This document shows, in pieces, positions 45,901 through 53,211 of a stretch of DNA of 64,000 nt; the first letter of the stretch is position 1, and each line of letters begins with the position of its first letter. Position numbers and translations under genes: made by a program. The stretch covers positions 3,100,001 to 3,164,000 of the forward strand of contig NZ_CP034550.1 of NCBI RefSeq assembly GCF_009498035.1, read 5' to 3'. The notes beneath the pieces are model-generated. The model was not told the DNA's origin, did not search any database, and saw only the letters and a program-made list of their open reading frames with translations. This DNA comes from Saccharothrix syringae (GTDB lineage Bacteria > Actinomycetota > Actinomycetes > Mycobacteriales > Pseudonocardiaceae).

Positions 45901-46767
45901 CTGAGGTCCGTGCTCGACTGGCTGTGGCGCACCGTGGTGGAGGAGGTGCTCGACGCGCTCGGCTTCCGCGACGAGGTGCCCGACGACGCCGACGGCCCGA
46001 GACTGTGGTGGTGCCCCACCGGCGCCCTGGCGGTCCTCCCGCTCCACGCCGCCGGGGTCTACCAGGACGGTGCGGCGGGACCGACCGCCCTCGACCGGGT
46101 GGTCTCCTCCTACGCGTCCACGCTAGGCGCGCTCCTGCGCTCCAGGCGGCCGGGCAAGCCCGTACCGGTCGCCGACCTGCTCACGGTTTCCGTGGCCGCG
46201 CCCGCGGGCGCGGCCGGAGGGCGGCGGCTCGTCCACGCGGAGGCGGAGCGGCAGCGGCTGGTCGAGGTGTGCGGCCCGCACGACCAGCTCGTGGACGGCG
46301 AGGCGACCGCGGCCCGGGTGGTTCGGGCGATCGGGGACTGCGGTTGGCTGCACCTCGCCTGCCACGCGACCGTGGACGTGGTCGAACCGGTCAACAGCGC
46401 CGTGCAGCTCCACGACGGTCCGCTCACCGTGCTCGACATCGCCCGGAACGAGCACACGCGCGGCGGCGAGGTCGCCTTCCTGTCCGCCTGCGACACGGCG
46501 ATGACCGGCCGCAACGTCAACGAGGTGGTGCACCTCGCCGCCGCGTTCCAGGCCATCGGCTACCGGCACGTGGTGGCCACCCAATGGCACGTGCTGGACC
46601 CGTACACGCCGATCATCGCGCGGGACGTGTACCGCCAGGTCGAGGACCTGCGCCGGCTCGACCCGACCAGGCTGGCCTCCGCCGTGCGCAGCACGGTCCA
46701 GGGGCTCCGGCGGGTCCGGGGTGAAGACCTGCTCGCCTGGGCGGCCTACATCCACCTCGGGCCGTGA
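42931..46767 (+). CDS. TPR-CHAT caspase-like protease
   Basis: 1278 residues. The N-terminal 870 residues are helical TPR-type repeats (LGSALRERYRLTGDVGDIR, LGIRYEAFGDPADLEESIR, LGTALRLRYTAMSDETDLDE), the pattern of long actinobacterial TPR-CHAT proteins. The C-terminal CHAT domain (from about 960) has the catalytic pair: His1145 in LHLACHATVD and Cys1187 in FLSACDTAMTG, plus LWWCPTGALAVLPLHAA. CHAT proteases include separase relatives and the Csx29 protease of type III-E CRISPR, where TPRs hold the enzyme until a trigger releases it. Here the trigger is unknown; the small upstream protein and the divergent DUF6338 membrane protein are candidate partners. Confidence 0.92.
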   Translation: MHEYQWLVARSITRTTSFYGDDDVGALLTPEAAVEVARLEQLASSPSPYDPVVVLRMRQVLAMEYWARFLGDPQKSWKANLGPALRHFHHVHAVMPGNAPRAVLPIVSAPLPALEEAVTREPPLFLNMVGLAAQSWHAETGSGIALDRAIDLFREVFGKTPHPHVDREGFGANLAVALLKRHGDRQVRRDLDEGIDILSAVSAEPGRDADLRRGVLLNLGSALRERYRLTGDVGDIRAAAAAVDRADGDPADWGRARAEYLDIAFAVLDDLLAVDRDLALADRLVDLGRRIVAVGAATDPEFPLRLTRLAAVLRDRHEYRGDPADLTASVALSGRALALCREPGSKPVPHERMWAMCMAHLKALVTRAQTNSDARDVDTALTVLHEVASALPPSFEREFQVERAQLLRVRFPLSGDRADLARAVHDCESAVAAEEDHDKRDAYARALSRVLDTRFTAFGARADVDRSIRILRDLLARVGDRPPDLLLLARRLGIRYEAFGDPADLEESIRYCRAAARAWSDQGKRPDSDLNVLAVCLLLRFQRFGRLSDLDECTALGERLLADMPDHDPDRAEVVQNLGSAHWERYKRSRHEADLRATLAHCRAVLAATTPADSARSAREARLAAVLMDSFHHGHARPEDLHEAIGLLRHVVARTAPNHPHLPMYLNDLGTALRLRYTAMSDETDLDEAIDAHRRAVDAVSPDHFDYSLYALSLASALGARRSAPGADPEGLAELWKLVETAVDLPAAPTDMRIKGAEFLASAAWYEGDLARAVAAYRKAMRLLPRLVWRGLDRDSQEDHLHRWSGLASTAAVCAIEADDPVAAVEILEQGRGILWNQQLAIRGELDELDQADPGTAARLREIRRLLDDDPATRQGTGAVALPGQASDVRMRLAREWDELVDRIRHIPGFEHVDAPLAFNRLRAAAGGGVVVMINVHPTRCDAIAFTADSERPQVIPLERLTAQEVHERANAFLVAFTAADDDVGPRLDALRSVLDWLWRTVVEEVLDALGFRDEVPDDADGPRLWWCPTGALAVLPLHAAGVYQDGAAGPTALDRVVSSYASTLGALLRSRRPGKPVPVADLLTVSVAAPAGAAGGRRLVHAEAERQRLVEVCGPHDQLVDGEATAARVVRAIGDCGWLHLACHATVDVVEPVNSAVQLHDGPLTVLDIARNEHTRGGEVAFLSACDTAMTGRNVNEVVHLAAAFQAIGYRHVVATQWHVLDPYTPIIARDVYRQVEDLRRLDPTRLASAVRSTVQGLRRVRGEDLLAWAAYIHLGP

Positions 46768-46888
46768 CCTGGGGTGGCCACCGCGGTCGTCGGGACGTTG
46801 GGCAGCTCGACGTTCCGCCGGGTGGTCGTCCGCGTGGTCTACGAGCCCGAGTTGGTGTCGGGCGACTCCTACATGCCCAACATGTGGA

Positions 46889-47677
46889 TCACACCAGCGC
46901 CGTGGTCGCCACGACCAGTGCCACCCCGATGGGCGAGAGCACCACGGCACCGCCCCGCTCGCGCGCCCCGGGCGGCGGGGTCGGCTAGGGCTGCTGGTAG
47001 GGGTGGAGGCGCGGGCCGCTGACCGGTGTCGGTGTGGGGGGCGGGATCGGACAGCCAGTGGGCGCACTGCGGCTGAGGGCCGCTTGGCGGCCTGGGGCGG
47101 GGAACCCTGCCGGCGTGGCGGGTTGGCGAACATCTGGTCCAGCACCTCGCCGCTGGGCCGTTCGGTCGGGTCGTTGCGCAGGGCCGCGTTGAGCGCGGGC
47201 GCGAGGGCGCCCGCGCGGCGCGGCGGGGGGACCGGCTCGGTCATCACCGCGGCGAGGGTCGCCATCGTGCTGGCGCGGCGCATCGGGTGGTACCCCTCGA
47301 CCGCCACGTACAGCAGCATCGCCAGCGACCACAGGTCCGACGCGGCGTGCGTCTCGTCGCCGCGCAGCCGCTCCGGCGCGATGTACTCCGGGGACCCGAT
47401 GACGTCGCCGGTCGCGGTGAGCTGGGTCGCGCCCTGGAGGGCGGCGATGCCGAAGTCGGTGAGCACGGCGCTGCCGTCGGTCCGCAGCAGCACGTTGCCG
47501 GGCTTGACGTCGCGGTGCATCACGCCCGCGGAGTGGGCCGAGCGCAGCGCCGCGAGCACGTCCCGCCCGACCCGCGCCGCCTCGGCCGGGGTGAGCACGC
47601 CCTCGTCCAGCCGCGCGTCCAGCGACGTGCCGCGGACCAGCTCCATGACGATCCACGGATACGGCGACGACTCTTAT
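46889..47677 (-). pseudogene. Ser/Thr protein kinase, truncated and frameshifted
   Basis: The frame opens right after an in-frame TAA at about 47677 with ESSPYPWIVMELVRG, the hinge of a Hanks-type kinase: the whole N-lobe with P-loop and Lys is missing. The catalytic loop HRDVKPGNVLL, DFGIA, GSPEYIAPERL and SDLWSLAMLL are present. After a Pro-rich stretch the frame shifts (about 47060) to LHPYQQP, then a TAG stop, then a membrane helix VVLSPIGVALVVATTALV. It cannot make a working kinase. It lies directly downstream of, and convergent with, the TPR-CHAT gene. Confidence 0.82.
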
Positions 47678-47897
47678 GTACCGGTGATCGCGAGAGGACC
47701 TGAACCGATCTCGCCGCGATCACTCCAGTGAAACGCGGCCTGGCAGTCGCCTACCGCAGCGATGTACCGGAACGCGCCTGGAGAAGGCGACTGGCGACTC
47801 ATCGCCCCATCGACTCGGGAGAAGCGCCATCGCGCCGTCATCCGTGCACACCGACCACCGACGAAACACGCGACCGAAGCCACCTCCACCGGAAGCG

Positions 47898-47933
47898 GCA
47901 GTGCCCTCCACGGTTCACCGTGGAGGGCACTGC
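47898..47933 (-). terminator. Strong hairpin terminator
   Basis: Perfect 16-bp stem: 47898-47913 pairs with 47918-47933 around the loop TTCA. It lies 26 bases past the stop of the winged-helix gene ending at 47959. Confidence 0.8.
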
Positions 47934-47958
47934 ACCGTGCAGCCGCTCGTGCGCGGTG

Positions 47959-48558
47959 TTACTCCGCCGCTGCGGCTGCCGGGTCGGTGGCCAGGGAGTA
48001 CTTCTTCGGCTTGTTGCTGGTGCGCACGGCGTAGCCGGTCTCGACCAGCTTCTCCAGCGCGTTGTGCACAGCCCCTGCGGAACGGGTCAGCGCCCGGCCG
48101 ACCGCGTTCGGGCTGAACTCCTCGCCGGAGTGCTCCCGCAGGTAGTCCTCGATCATGCCGCGCAACGCACCCGACGCCAACCGCCCAGGCTTCGCTGGCT
48201 GATGGGCATCTCCCCCCGGCTGGTCATCGGTCGACCGGTCGCCGGTCGGCTCGTCGCCGGTCGGCTGCTCGTCCGCGGGCTGGTTGTCGGGCTCGTCGTC
48301 GGGGGTGATCGACCAGCGGTCGGCGGAGCGTGATCCGCCGTCGGCGATGCCGGCGGTGCGGGTGACGAGGCCGTCGTTGGCCCAGCGGGCGAGGATCTTC
48401 GGGGCGGTGGACTTCCCGATCCCGGCGGCGGTGGACAGGGCGGCGGCGGTGCTGCCGGCGTTGGCCAGCAGTGCCTGCCACAGCTTGTCCTCGGCGTCGG
48501 TGCGCGGCCTGGCCGGGTCGGGGACGGCGCGCAGCGTGGGGGTGGTGTCGGTGGGCAT
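47959..48558 (-). CDS. Tandem winged-helix DNA-binding protein
   Basis: 199 residues from the ATG at 48558. First winged helix at about 25-75 (DKLWQALLANAGSTAAALS, GIGKSTAPKILARWANDGL), an acidic Asp/Gln/Pro linker, and a second at about 145-190 (MIEDYLREHSGEEFSPNAVG, RSAGAVHNALEKLVETGYAV). Proteins of this kind occur on actinomycete integrative elements and may control or assist transfer and replication. Shares its promoter region with the RAMA gene. Confidence 0.75.
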   Translation of the reverse strand: MPTDTTPTLRAVPDPARPRTDAEDKLWQALLANAGSTAAALSTAAGIGKSTAPKILARWANDGLVTRTAGIADGGSRSADRWSITPDDEPDNQPADEQPTGDEPTGDRSTDDQPGGDAHQPAKPGRLASGALRGMIEDYLREHSGEEFSPNAVGRALTRSAGAVHNALEKLVETGYAVRTSNKPKKYSLATDPAAAAAE

Positions 48559-48875
48559 GACTACCTCGCAGGACGTGATGTGCTGGATGGGTGGTCTGCC
48601 CCGGCCGGAGCGGGCGCGGCCCCCGGTGCGCATCCGGTGGTTGTCGGGCCACACGACCATGGACGCTTCCTTGCCCCCACGAAGTCAAGTCGAATGGCAA
48701 GAAACTCTGTCTGTCTCCTATGGACGGTTGACAACTCCAGAATTATTTGCACCACATATGGGTCTACTTCGGCCATACCCTCCTGCTGGGTGTTGACATC
48801 TCGGCCGTCACGAAGCGTCCATACACGGTGGCCGTTCGGCCCGAATGAACCGAACCCGAAGGGAAGGCGAGACTG
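48559..48875. promoter_or_regulatory. Divergent promoter region of the winged-helix and RAMA genes
   Basis: AT-richer than its surroundings. TTGACA hexamers at 48728-48733 and 48793-48798 on the plus strand could serve the gene at 48876, though the matching -10 boxes are weak. No gene was found in this gap. Confidence 0.4.
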
Positions 48876-49766
48876 ATGACCGCCAACGCCGCTGCGTCGA
48901 TACCGCCTGAACCAGCACCCGCCACCGCCGTGGCCGTGGTGAACGGTGATGCCCCGACTGCCGTGCCCGAACCGGTCCCCGTCGCGTCACACGGCGACGA
49001 CGAGGCGGGGATGTTGTGGCGGGAGGGGCTGCCGTCCGATGCCGTGATCCTCGCCCCGTCGGTCGCCGTCACGCCGATGCGGCCCCCGGACAACGCCTGG
49101 GCGATGCTGGTGTTGGCCGCGGACGTCCTGGACGACACCGACCCGGACCGGGAAGGCGAAGTCGCCCTGTTCGCCGGGTGCTGGCTGCTCGAACAGCCGT
49201 CGGCGGCGCTGCGCGAAGGCGACCTCGTCCTCCTGCTGACCGCACCCGATGACGAGCTGTTCCCGGATGACCGGGTCGACGTGGAGATGTTGCTCGCCCA
49301 CCACGGCCGGTGGCTGCGGGTCGGGGAGTGGGGGAGTTTGGACCGGCGCTGGCCATGGACCGTCGCGGTCACCGCCGCCGCGATCATGGGCCTGCACACC
49401 GAGACGACCGAACCGGTCCCGCCTTCGGCGGATGCGCCGGTGGGTCGGCCGTTGCAGGGCTGGGGCGGCAACGGCGGCATCGTCGACCTGCTCGCCGCCG
49501 GTCTGGTGCGGGTAGGTGAGGAGTTCACCTGGAACCGCCCGGGACGCGGCGCACGCCACACCGCCCGTATCCACTCCGACGGCACCCTGGTCCTCGCCGA
49601 CGGCCGCGCCTACGCCAACCCCTCCGGCGCCGCGATCGCACTCGGCGGCAGGAACCAGAACGGCTGGAAGGCGTGGAAACGAACCTCGGACGGACATGCT
49701 CTCGGTGACCTGCGCGCCCGACTGCGAACCAGCCACGGCTTGACCCTCGAACCGCGACGACGATGA
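48876..49766 (+). CDS. RAMA-domain protein
   Basis: 296 residues. The C-terminal part (about 200-275) has the RAMA signature: HTARIHSDGTLVLADGRAY, NPSGAAIALGG and NQNGWKAWKR. RAMA domains are found joined to methyltransferases, nucleases and other DNA-acting proteins and are thought to read modified DNA. The N-terminal 190 residues (AWAMLVLAADVLDDTDPDRE, LREGDLVLLL) match no effector I know. Ends against a hairpin terminator shared with the convergent hydrolase gene. Confidence 0.75.
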   Translation: MTANAAASIPPEPAPATAVAVVNGDAPTAVPEPVPVASHGDDEAGMLWREGLPSDAVILAPSVAVTPMRPPDNAWAMLVLAADVLDDTDPDREGEVALFAGCWLLEQPSAALREGDLVLLLTAPDDELFPDDRVDVEMLLAHHGRWLRVGEWGSLDRRWPWTVAVTAAAIMGLHTETTEPVPPSADAPVGRPLQGWGGNGGIVDLLAAGLVRVGEEFTWNRPGRGARHTARIHSDGTLVLADGRAYANPSGAAIALGGRNQNGWKAWKRTSDGHALGDLRARLRTSHGLTLEPRRR

Positions 49767-49785
49767 CCTTTTTCCCGGCCCCGGG

Positions 49786-49810
49786 CCGTCCGCACCCGGC
49801 GTGCGGGCGG
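49786..49810. terminator. Hairpin between convergent genes
   Basis: CCGTCCGCAC pairs with GTGCGGGCGG (one G-T pair) around a 5-base loop. It serves the RAMA gene and the NlpC/P60 gene, which end on either side. Confidence 0.6.
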
Positions 49811-49853
49811 CTCGTGAAAGTGGTAACAGTGCAGACTTGTCGACCCGGGGCGG

Positions 49854-50843
49854 TCAAGTGTGGAATCGGCGTGCAAGTGCGGCTGGGCGGGTCGCCCCGG
49901 CGTAGTCGTCGCCGTCGTACCGGTAGTTGTCGATCTGGACAGGTTGCCCGAACGTCGGTGCGTTGATCATGAGTCCGCCGCCGATGTAGAGGCCGACGTG
50001 GTGGATGTTGCCGGGGGTGCCGTAGAAGACGAGGTCGCCGGGCAGCAGTGGTTGTCCGGCCGGGACGTGGGGGCCTGCGTCGAATTGGGTTTGGGCGGTG
50101 CGGGGCAGGGTGATTCCGGCGGCGGCGTAGGCGGCTTTGGTCAGGCCGGAGCAGTCGAAGCCGGTGTGGCCGGCGTCGGGGCCGTTGCCGCCCCAGACGT
50201 AGGGCAGTCCGCGCATGCCGCAGGCGTAGTTGATCGCCGTGAGGGTGGCGGCGTTGGGGGCTTGGATGGCGTTGCAGTCGCCGTTGCCGACGCTGCTCGC
50301 GGCGGCCTGGGCGTACTTCGTGGCCTGGTCGAGGACCAGGTCGACGTACCAGTCGGCGGGGTTGTAGGCGTGGATCGCCGCGCGCAGGTCGCCTCGTTCC
50401 ACCCCTTCGTCGCACAGCAGGAAGGCGGCGGCGTGGATGGCGTCGTGGGGGTTGTACCGCGAGGGTGGTGTGGCGCCGCCTGGCGGGATGGGGTGTGCGG
50501 CGATGACGTTGTCGAAGGTGGGGGTGAGGAACTGCATGGGTCCGGCGGCTCCGGCGGGGTTCTCGCCTTCGTGGACGCCGGGGGCTTGGAGTCGGCCGTG
50601 GTCGGTTTCGATCTTGCTGATCGCGGCGAGCACGGTCCAGGCCAGGTCGGGGCAGTGGGGTGCGGCGGCGCGGTAGAGCAGGCAGTAGTCGGGTGGGATG
50701 TCGGCGATCGGTGTGGTGCAGTCCACCGAGATGCTTGACGGGTTGCCGAACAGCGAGTCGACCATGGCCTTCATGCCTTGGGCGAGCAGGACGGGGACGA
50801 TCAGTAGCGCCGCGGCGGCACCGAGGGCGCTCTTGGCGAGCAC
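49854..50843 (-). CDS. Lytic transglycosylase/NlpC-P60 cell wall hydrolase (VirB1-like)
   Basis: 329 residues. N-terminal membrane anchor (SALGAAAALLIVPVLLAQ); a transglycosylase domain with catalytic Glu in AISKIETDHGRL and GPMQFLTPTFD; then an NlpC/P60 domain with Cys in GFDCSGLTKAAY and His in NIHHVGLYIGGG. It should cut both glycan and peptide bonds of peptidoglycan, opening the wall for the transfer channel. Lies 4 bases downstream of the relaxation-type gene and in line with the T4SS genes. Confidence 0.92.
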   Translation of the reverse strand: MLAKSALGAAAALLIVPVLLAQGMKAMVDSLFGNPSSISVDCTTPIADIPPDYCLLYRAAAPHCPDLAWTVLAAISKIETDHGRLQAPGVHEGENPAGAAGPMQFLTPTFDNVIAAHPIPPGGATPPSRYNPHDAIHAAAFLLCDEGVERGDLRAAIHAYNPADWYVDLVLDQATKYAQAAASSVGNGDCNAIQAPNAATLTAINYACGMRGLPYVWGGNGPDAGHTGFDCSGLTKAAYAAAGITLPRTAQTQFDAGPHVPAGQPLLPGDLVFYGTPGNIHHVGLYIGGGLMINAPTFGQPVQIDNYRYDGDDYAGATRPAALARRFHT

Positions 50844-50847
50844 AGGC

Positions 50848-51909
50848 TCATTCCTTCCCTGGTTGGCTGGCTCCGAGCGGCGTGACCGCGGGAGGCATCG
50901 GCGGGGGTGGCGGGATCCTGGGGTGAGGTGAGTCCGGCCGGTGGGTGTCGTCGCCGCCGCTGGTGACCGGTGGTGGGAGGTGCGGCCAGGCGTCGGGCAG
51001 CGCGGCCAGCGTCCGCCGTTGGGCTCCGCCGGCCGGGGCGTCGAGGGGGAGCCAGACCTCGTCGGCGGGGCTGGGGTGGGCGCTGTCGGGGTTGAGCAGT
51101 TCGGCCGCCGCGGTGGCGACCGGCACCGTGCGCGGGTCCTCCAGTTCGTGCCAGATTCGCTGGAGCAGTCGGCGGGCGGTGGCTTCGCGTCGTGCGGTGG
51201 GCAGCCACACCAGCAGCGGGGTGGTGATGCCGGTGGCCTGGGCGAGGGCGGCGTAGCCGGTCAGCTTGGCGGCGAGCTTGGTCAGGACCTCGGTGCCGAA
51301 GTCGTACTCCAGAAACCACTCGACCTGTCGGTCGCCGTCGTGCCAGCGGCCGTAGCCGTCGGGGCGGACCAGGTCGCCGAAGTGGCGGGCGCAGCGGGTC
51401 TCGGACCACCACGCCGTCAACGCGACCTGCTTGCCCGGTCGGGGGTGGCGGGCGCGGTCGACCAGGGCGGTGAACCACTCGTTAACGCCGACGGTGTGGG
51501 CCAGGCGCAGGCTGTGGGCGATGCCGAAGACCCGGTCGTGCCGGTAGCCGAGTTCCTTGGCGTCCAGGCCGTCCTCGGCGGCGAGCGCGGCCGCGCCGGC
51601 GGGTGCCAGGACGTAGTGCATGGGGGCGGTGCCGACGGTGACGAAGGGCTGGAAGCGGTCGACGACGCCCCAGGTGTAGAGCTCGCGCAGCCGCAGTTGT
51701 GCCGTTCGGGCACCGGTGAAGGCCAGGGCGGTGATCTGGTGGGCGGTGAGCACCCGGTGCTCCCACAGCATCCGGGCGATCCAACGGTCGCGCGGGGTCA
51801 ACCGCCAGGCCAGCACGGCTTGGTGCTCGGCGGTGTTGGCCACGCGCGGGTGGGGACGGGTGGGCTTGTGGCCCCGCAGCGCGCGCTGCCGGGTCGGATT
51901 GGTGATCAT
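50848..51909 (-). CDS. Replication-relaxation family protein
   Basis: 353 residues from the ATG at 51909. N-terminal winged helix (DRWIARMLWEHRVLTAHQIT, QLRLRELYTWGVVDRFQPF) followed by a nuclease-like fold region (HSLRLAHTVGVNEWFTALV, RPDGYGRWHDGDRQVEWFLE, YDFGTEVLTKL). It matches the family annotated as replication-relaxation, common on actinomycete mobile elements; it may act in processing or copying transferred DNA. The C-terminal 60 residues are Pro-rich. Confidence 0.85.
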   Translation of the reverse strand: MITNPTRQRALRGHKPTRPHPRVANTAEHQAVLAWRLTPRDRWIARMLWEHRVLTAHQITALAFTGARTAQLRLRELYTWGVVDRFQPFVTVGTAPMHYVLAPAGAAALAAEDGLDAKELGYRHDRVFGIAHSLRLAHTVGVNEWFTALVDRARHPRPGKQVALTAWWSETRCARHFGDLVRPDGYGRWHDGDRQVEWFLEYDFGTEVLTKLAAKLTGYAALAQATGITTPLLVWLPTARREATARRLLQRIWHELEDPRTVPVATAAAELLNPDSAHPSPADEVWLPLDAPAGGAQRRTLAALPDAWPHLPPPVTSGGDDTHRPDSPHPRIPPPPPMPPAVTPLGASQPGKE

Positions 51910-52125
51910 GTGCGTACCTCCTGGTTGAAAGAGGCGGAATGGCATTTGGTGCAACATTGGACAGATGGTCAGGGCTGCCGTCTTTCGACGTTGCGCCGCC
52001 AGGCCGCCGAGCAGCACACCTGCCCGAACTGGGGAAAGGGTCTCCTGTGGGCGTTCTGTTGGGGGTGTGGGTGGGAGTTCGAAAGCGGATTGCCTTGAAC
52101 GGCAGGAGTTTGGTGCACTGTCGAG

Positions 52126-53127
52126 GTGATCGATGTCGAATGGGTCAGGCAGTCGCATCAGGCCGGTTCGGACGCGGGCCTCGTGGTCGCCGGGGGCGCA
52201 CTGGTGGTGCATGAGCGACACACCAGGCTGGTCAGTGTCGATCCGGCGGACGGGTCCACGCGGTGGGACGTCCACGTCGGCACCTGGCCTCGGGCGGTCG
52301 CCATCGCCGACCGGCGCTGCCTGGTGCTGCCGCAGACCCCCGACCAGTTGCTGTGCCTGGACCTTGACACGGGTGAACGCGTCTGGAGCAGCGATCTGCA
52401 CGGGTTCACCGGACACCTCGTAGTGGCCGGCGACACGGTCCTCGTCGGTGGCTGGCGCGGATACACGCCCCTTCGACTGTTGGACACGGCTACGGGACAG
52501 TTGCGTTGGGAAACGGATGACTGCGTGCACACCGTGTGCCCTGTCGCCGTTGAGGGCGGCTTCCTGGTAGGTGAGCCCAGAAGCCCGATGGTGAGGTTGA
52601 TCGACCGACGGGAACTCCGGGAGACCGGTTCGTGGTGTTTGCCTGAGCCGCTCGTCAGTTACGACGATTGGCCGGTGTTCACGACTGTCGACGGTCACCG
52701 CTTCCTGGTGCGGTGCGGTCCACGTTCCGTAGTAGAAGTCGTGCCCTCGGAGGGGACGGTGCGCGAGGTCGTTCGCGCCGAGAGTGATCTCGGGTTCTCG
52801 GCGCCGGCGTACATCGACGGTCTGCTCTGGATGCACGACCGCAGGGGTGGTTTCACCGTGGCGGATCCCGGTGATGGTCGTGTGTTGCGCAGGGTCGATG
52901 TCGGGCAACCTCTGGTTGATCGGGTTGTCCCGGTGAGCAACGGGTTCGTGATCGCCGGCACGGCCGGAACCTTGTTCCACCTGGACGCGGACGGACAGGT
53001 CGTCACGCGGGCCACGGTGTCCCGCAGGACCCGTGCGCTGCGCAGTCTCGACCCCGAACGGGTGCTGGCGATGACGAAGGGGACGCTGCTCGCCGCTCAA
53101 GTCGGGAACAGTGCGAGTCACGAATAG
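52126..53127 (+). CDS. PQQ-like beta-propeller protein
   Basis: 333 residues, GTG start. Repeating blades of the PQQ/quinoprotein type: LVVHERHTRLVSVDPADG, LLCLDLDTGERVWSSDL, LRLLDTATGQLRWETDD, GGFTVADPGDGRVLRRVD. No signal peptide and no quinone-binding residues I can point to, so probably a cytosolic binding platform. It is on the opposite strand in the middle of the transfer gene cluster, with a 216-base promoter gap shared with the relaxation-type gene. Confidence 0.8.
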   Translation: MIDVEWVRQSHQAGSDAGLVVAGGALVVHERHTRLVSVDPADGSTRWDVHVGTWPRAVAIADRRCLVLPQTPDQLLCLDLDTGERVWSSDLHGFTGHLVVAGDTVLVGGWRGYTPLRLLDTATGQLRWETDDCVHTVCPVAVEGGFLVGEPRSPMVRLIDRRELRETGSWCLPEPLVSYDDWPVFTTVDGHRFLVRCGPRSVVEVVPSEGTVREVVRAESDLGFSAPAYIDGLLWMHDRRGGFTVADPGDGRVLRRVDVGQPLVDRVVPVSNGFVIAGTAGTLFHLDADGQVVTRATVSRRTRALRSLDPERVLAMTKGTLLAAQVGNSASHE

Positions 53128-53211
53128 CACTCTTTCGCCGGTTGGCAGGGCGAAGTCGTCCCGGCGAGGGCGGCTGCCAGGGCGGCGGGATGGGCCGGGA
53201 TGTGGTCGGGG

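Noticed and set aside
42658..46047. 1129-residue open frame on the minus strand
   Set aside because: Lies opposite the TPR-CHAT gene, is rich in Arg, Gly, His and Val and has no motif; a high-GC shadow.
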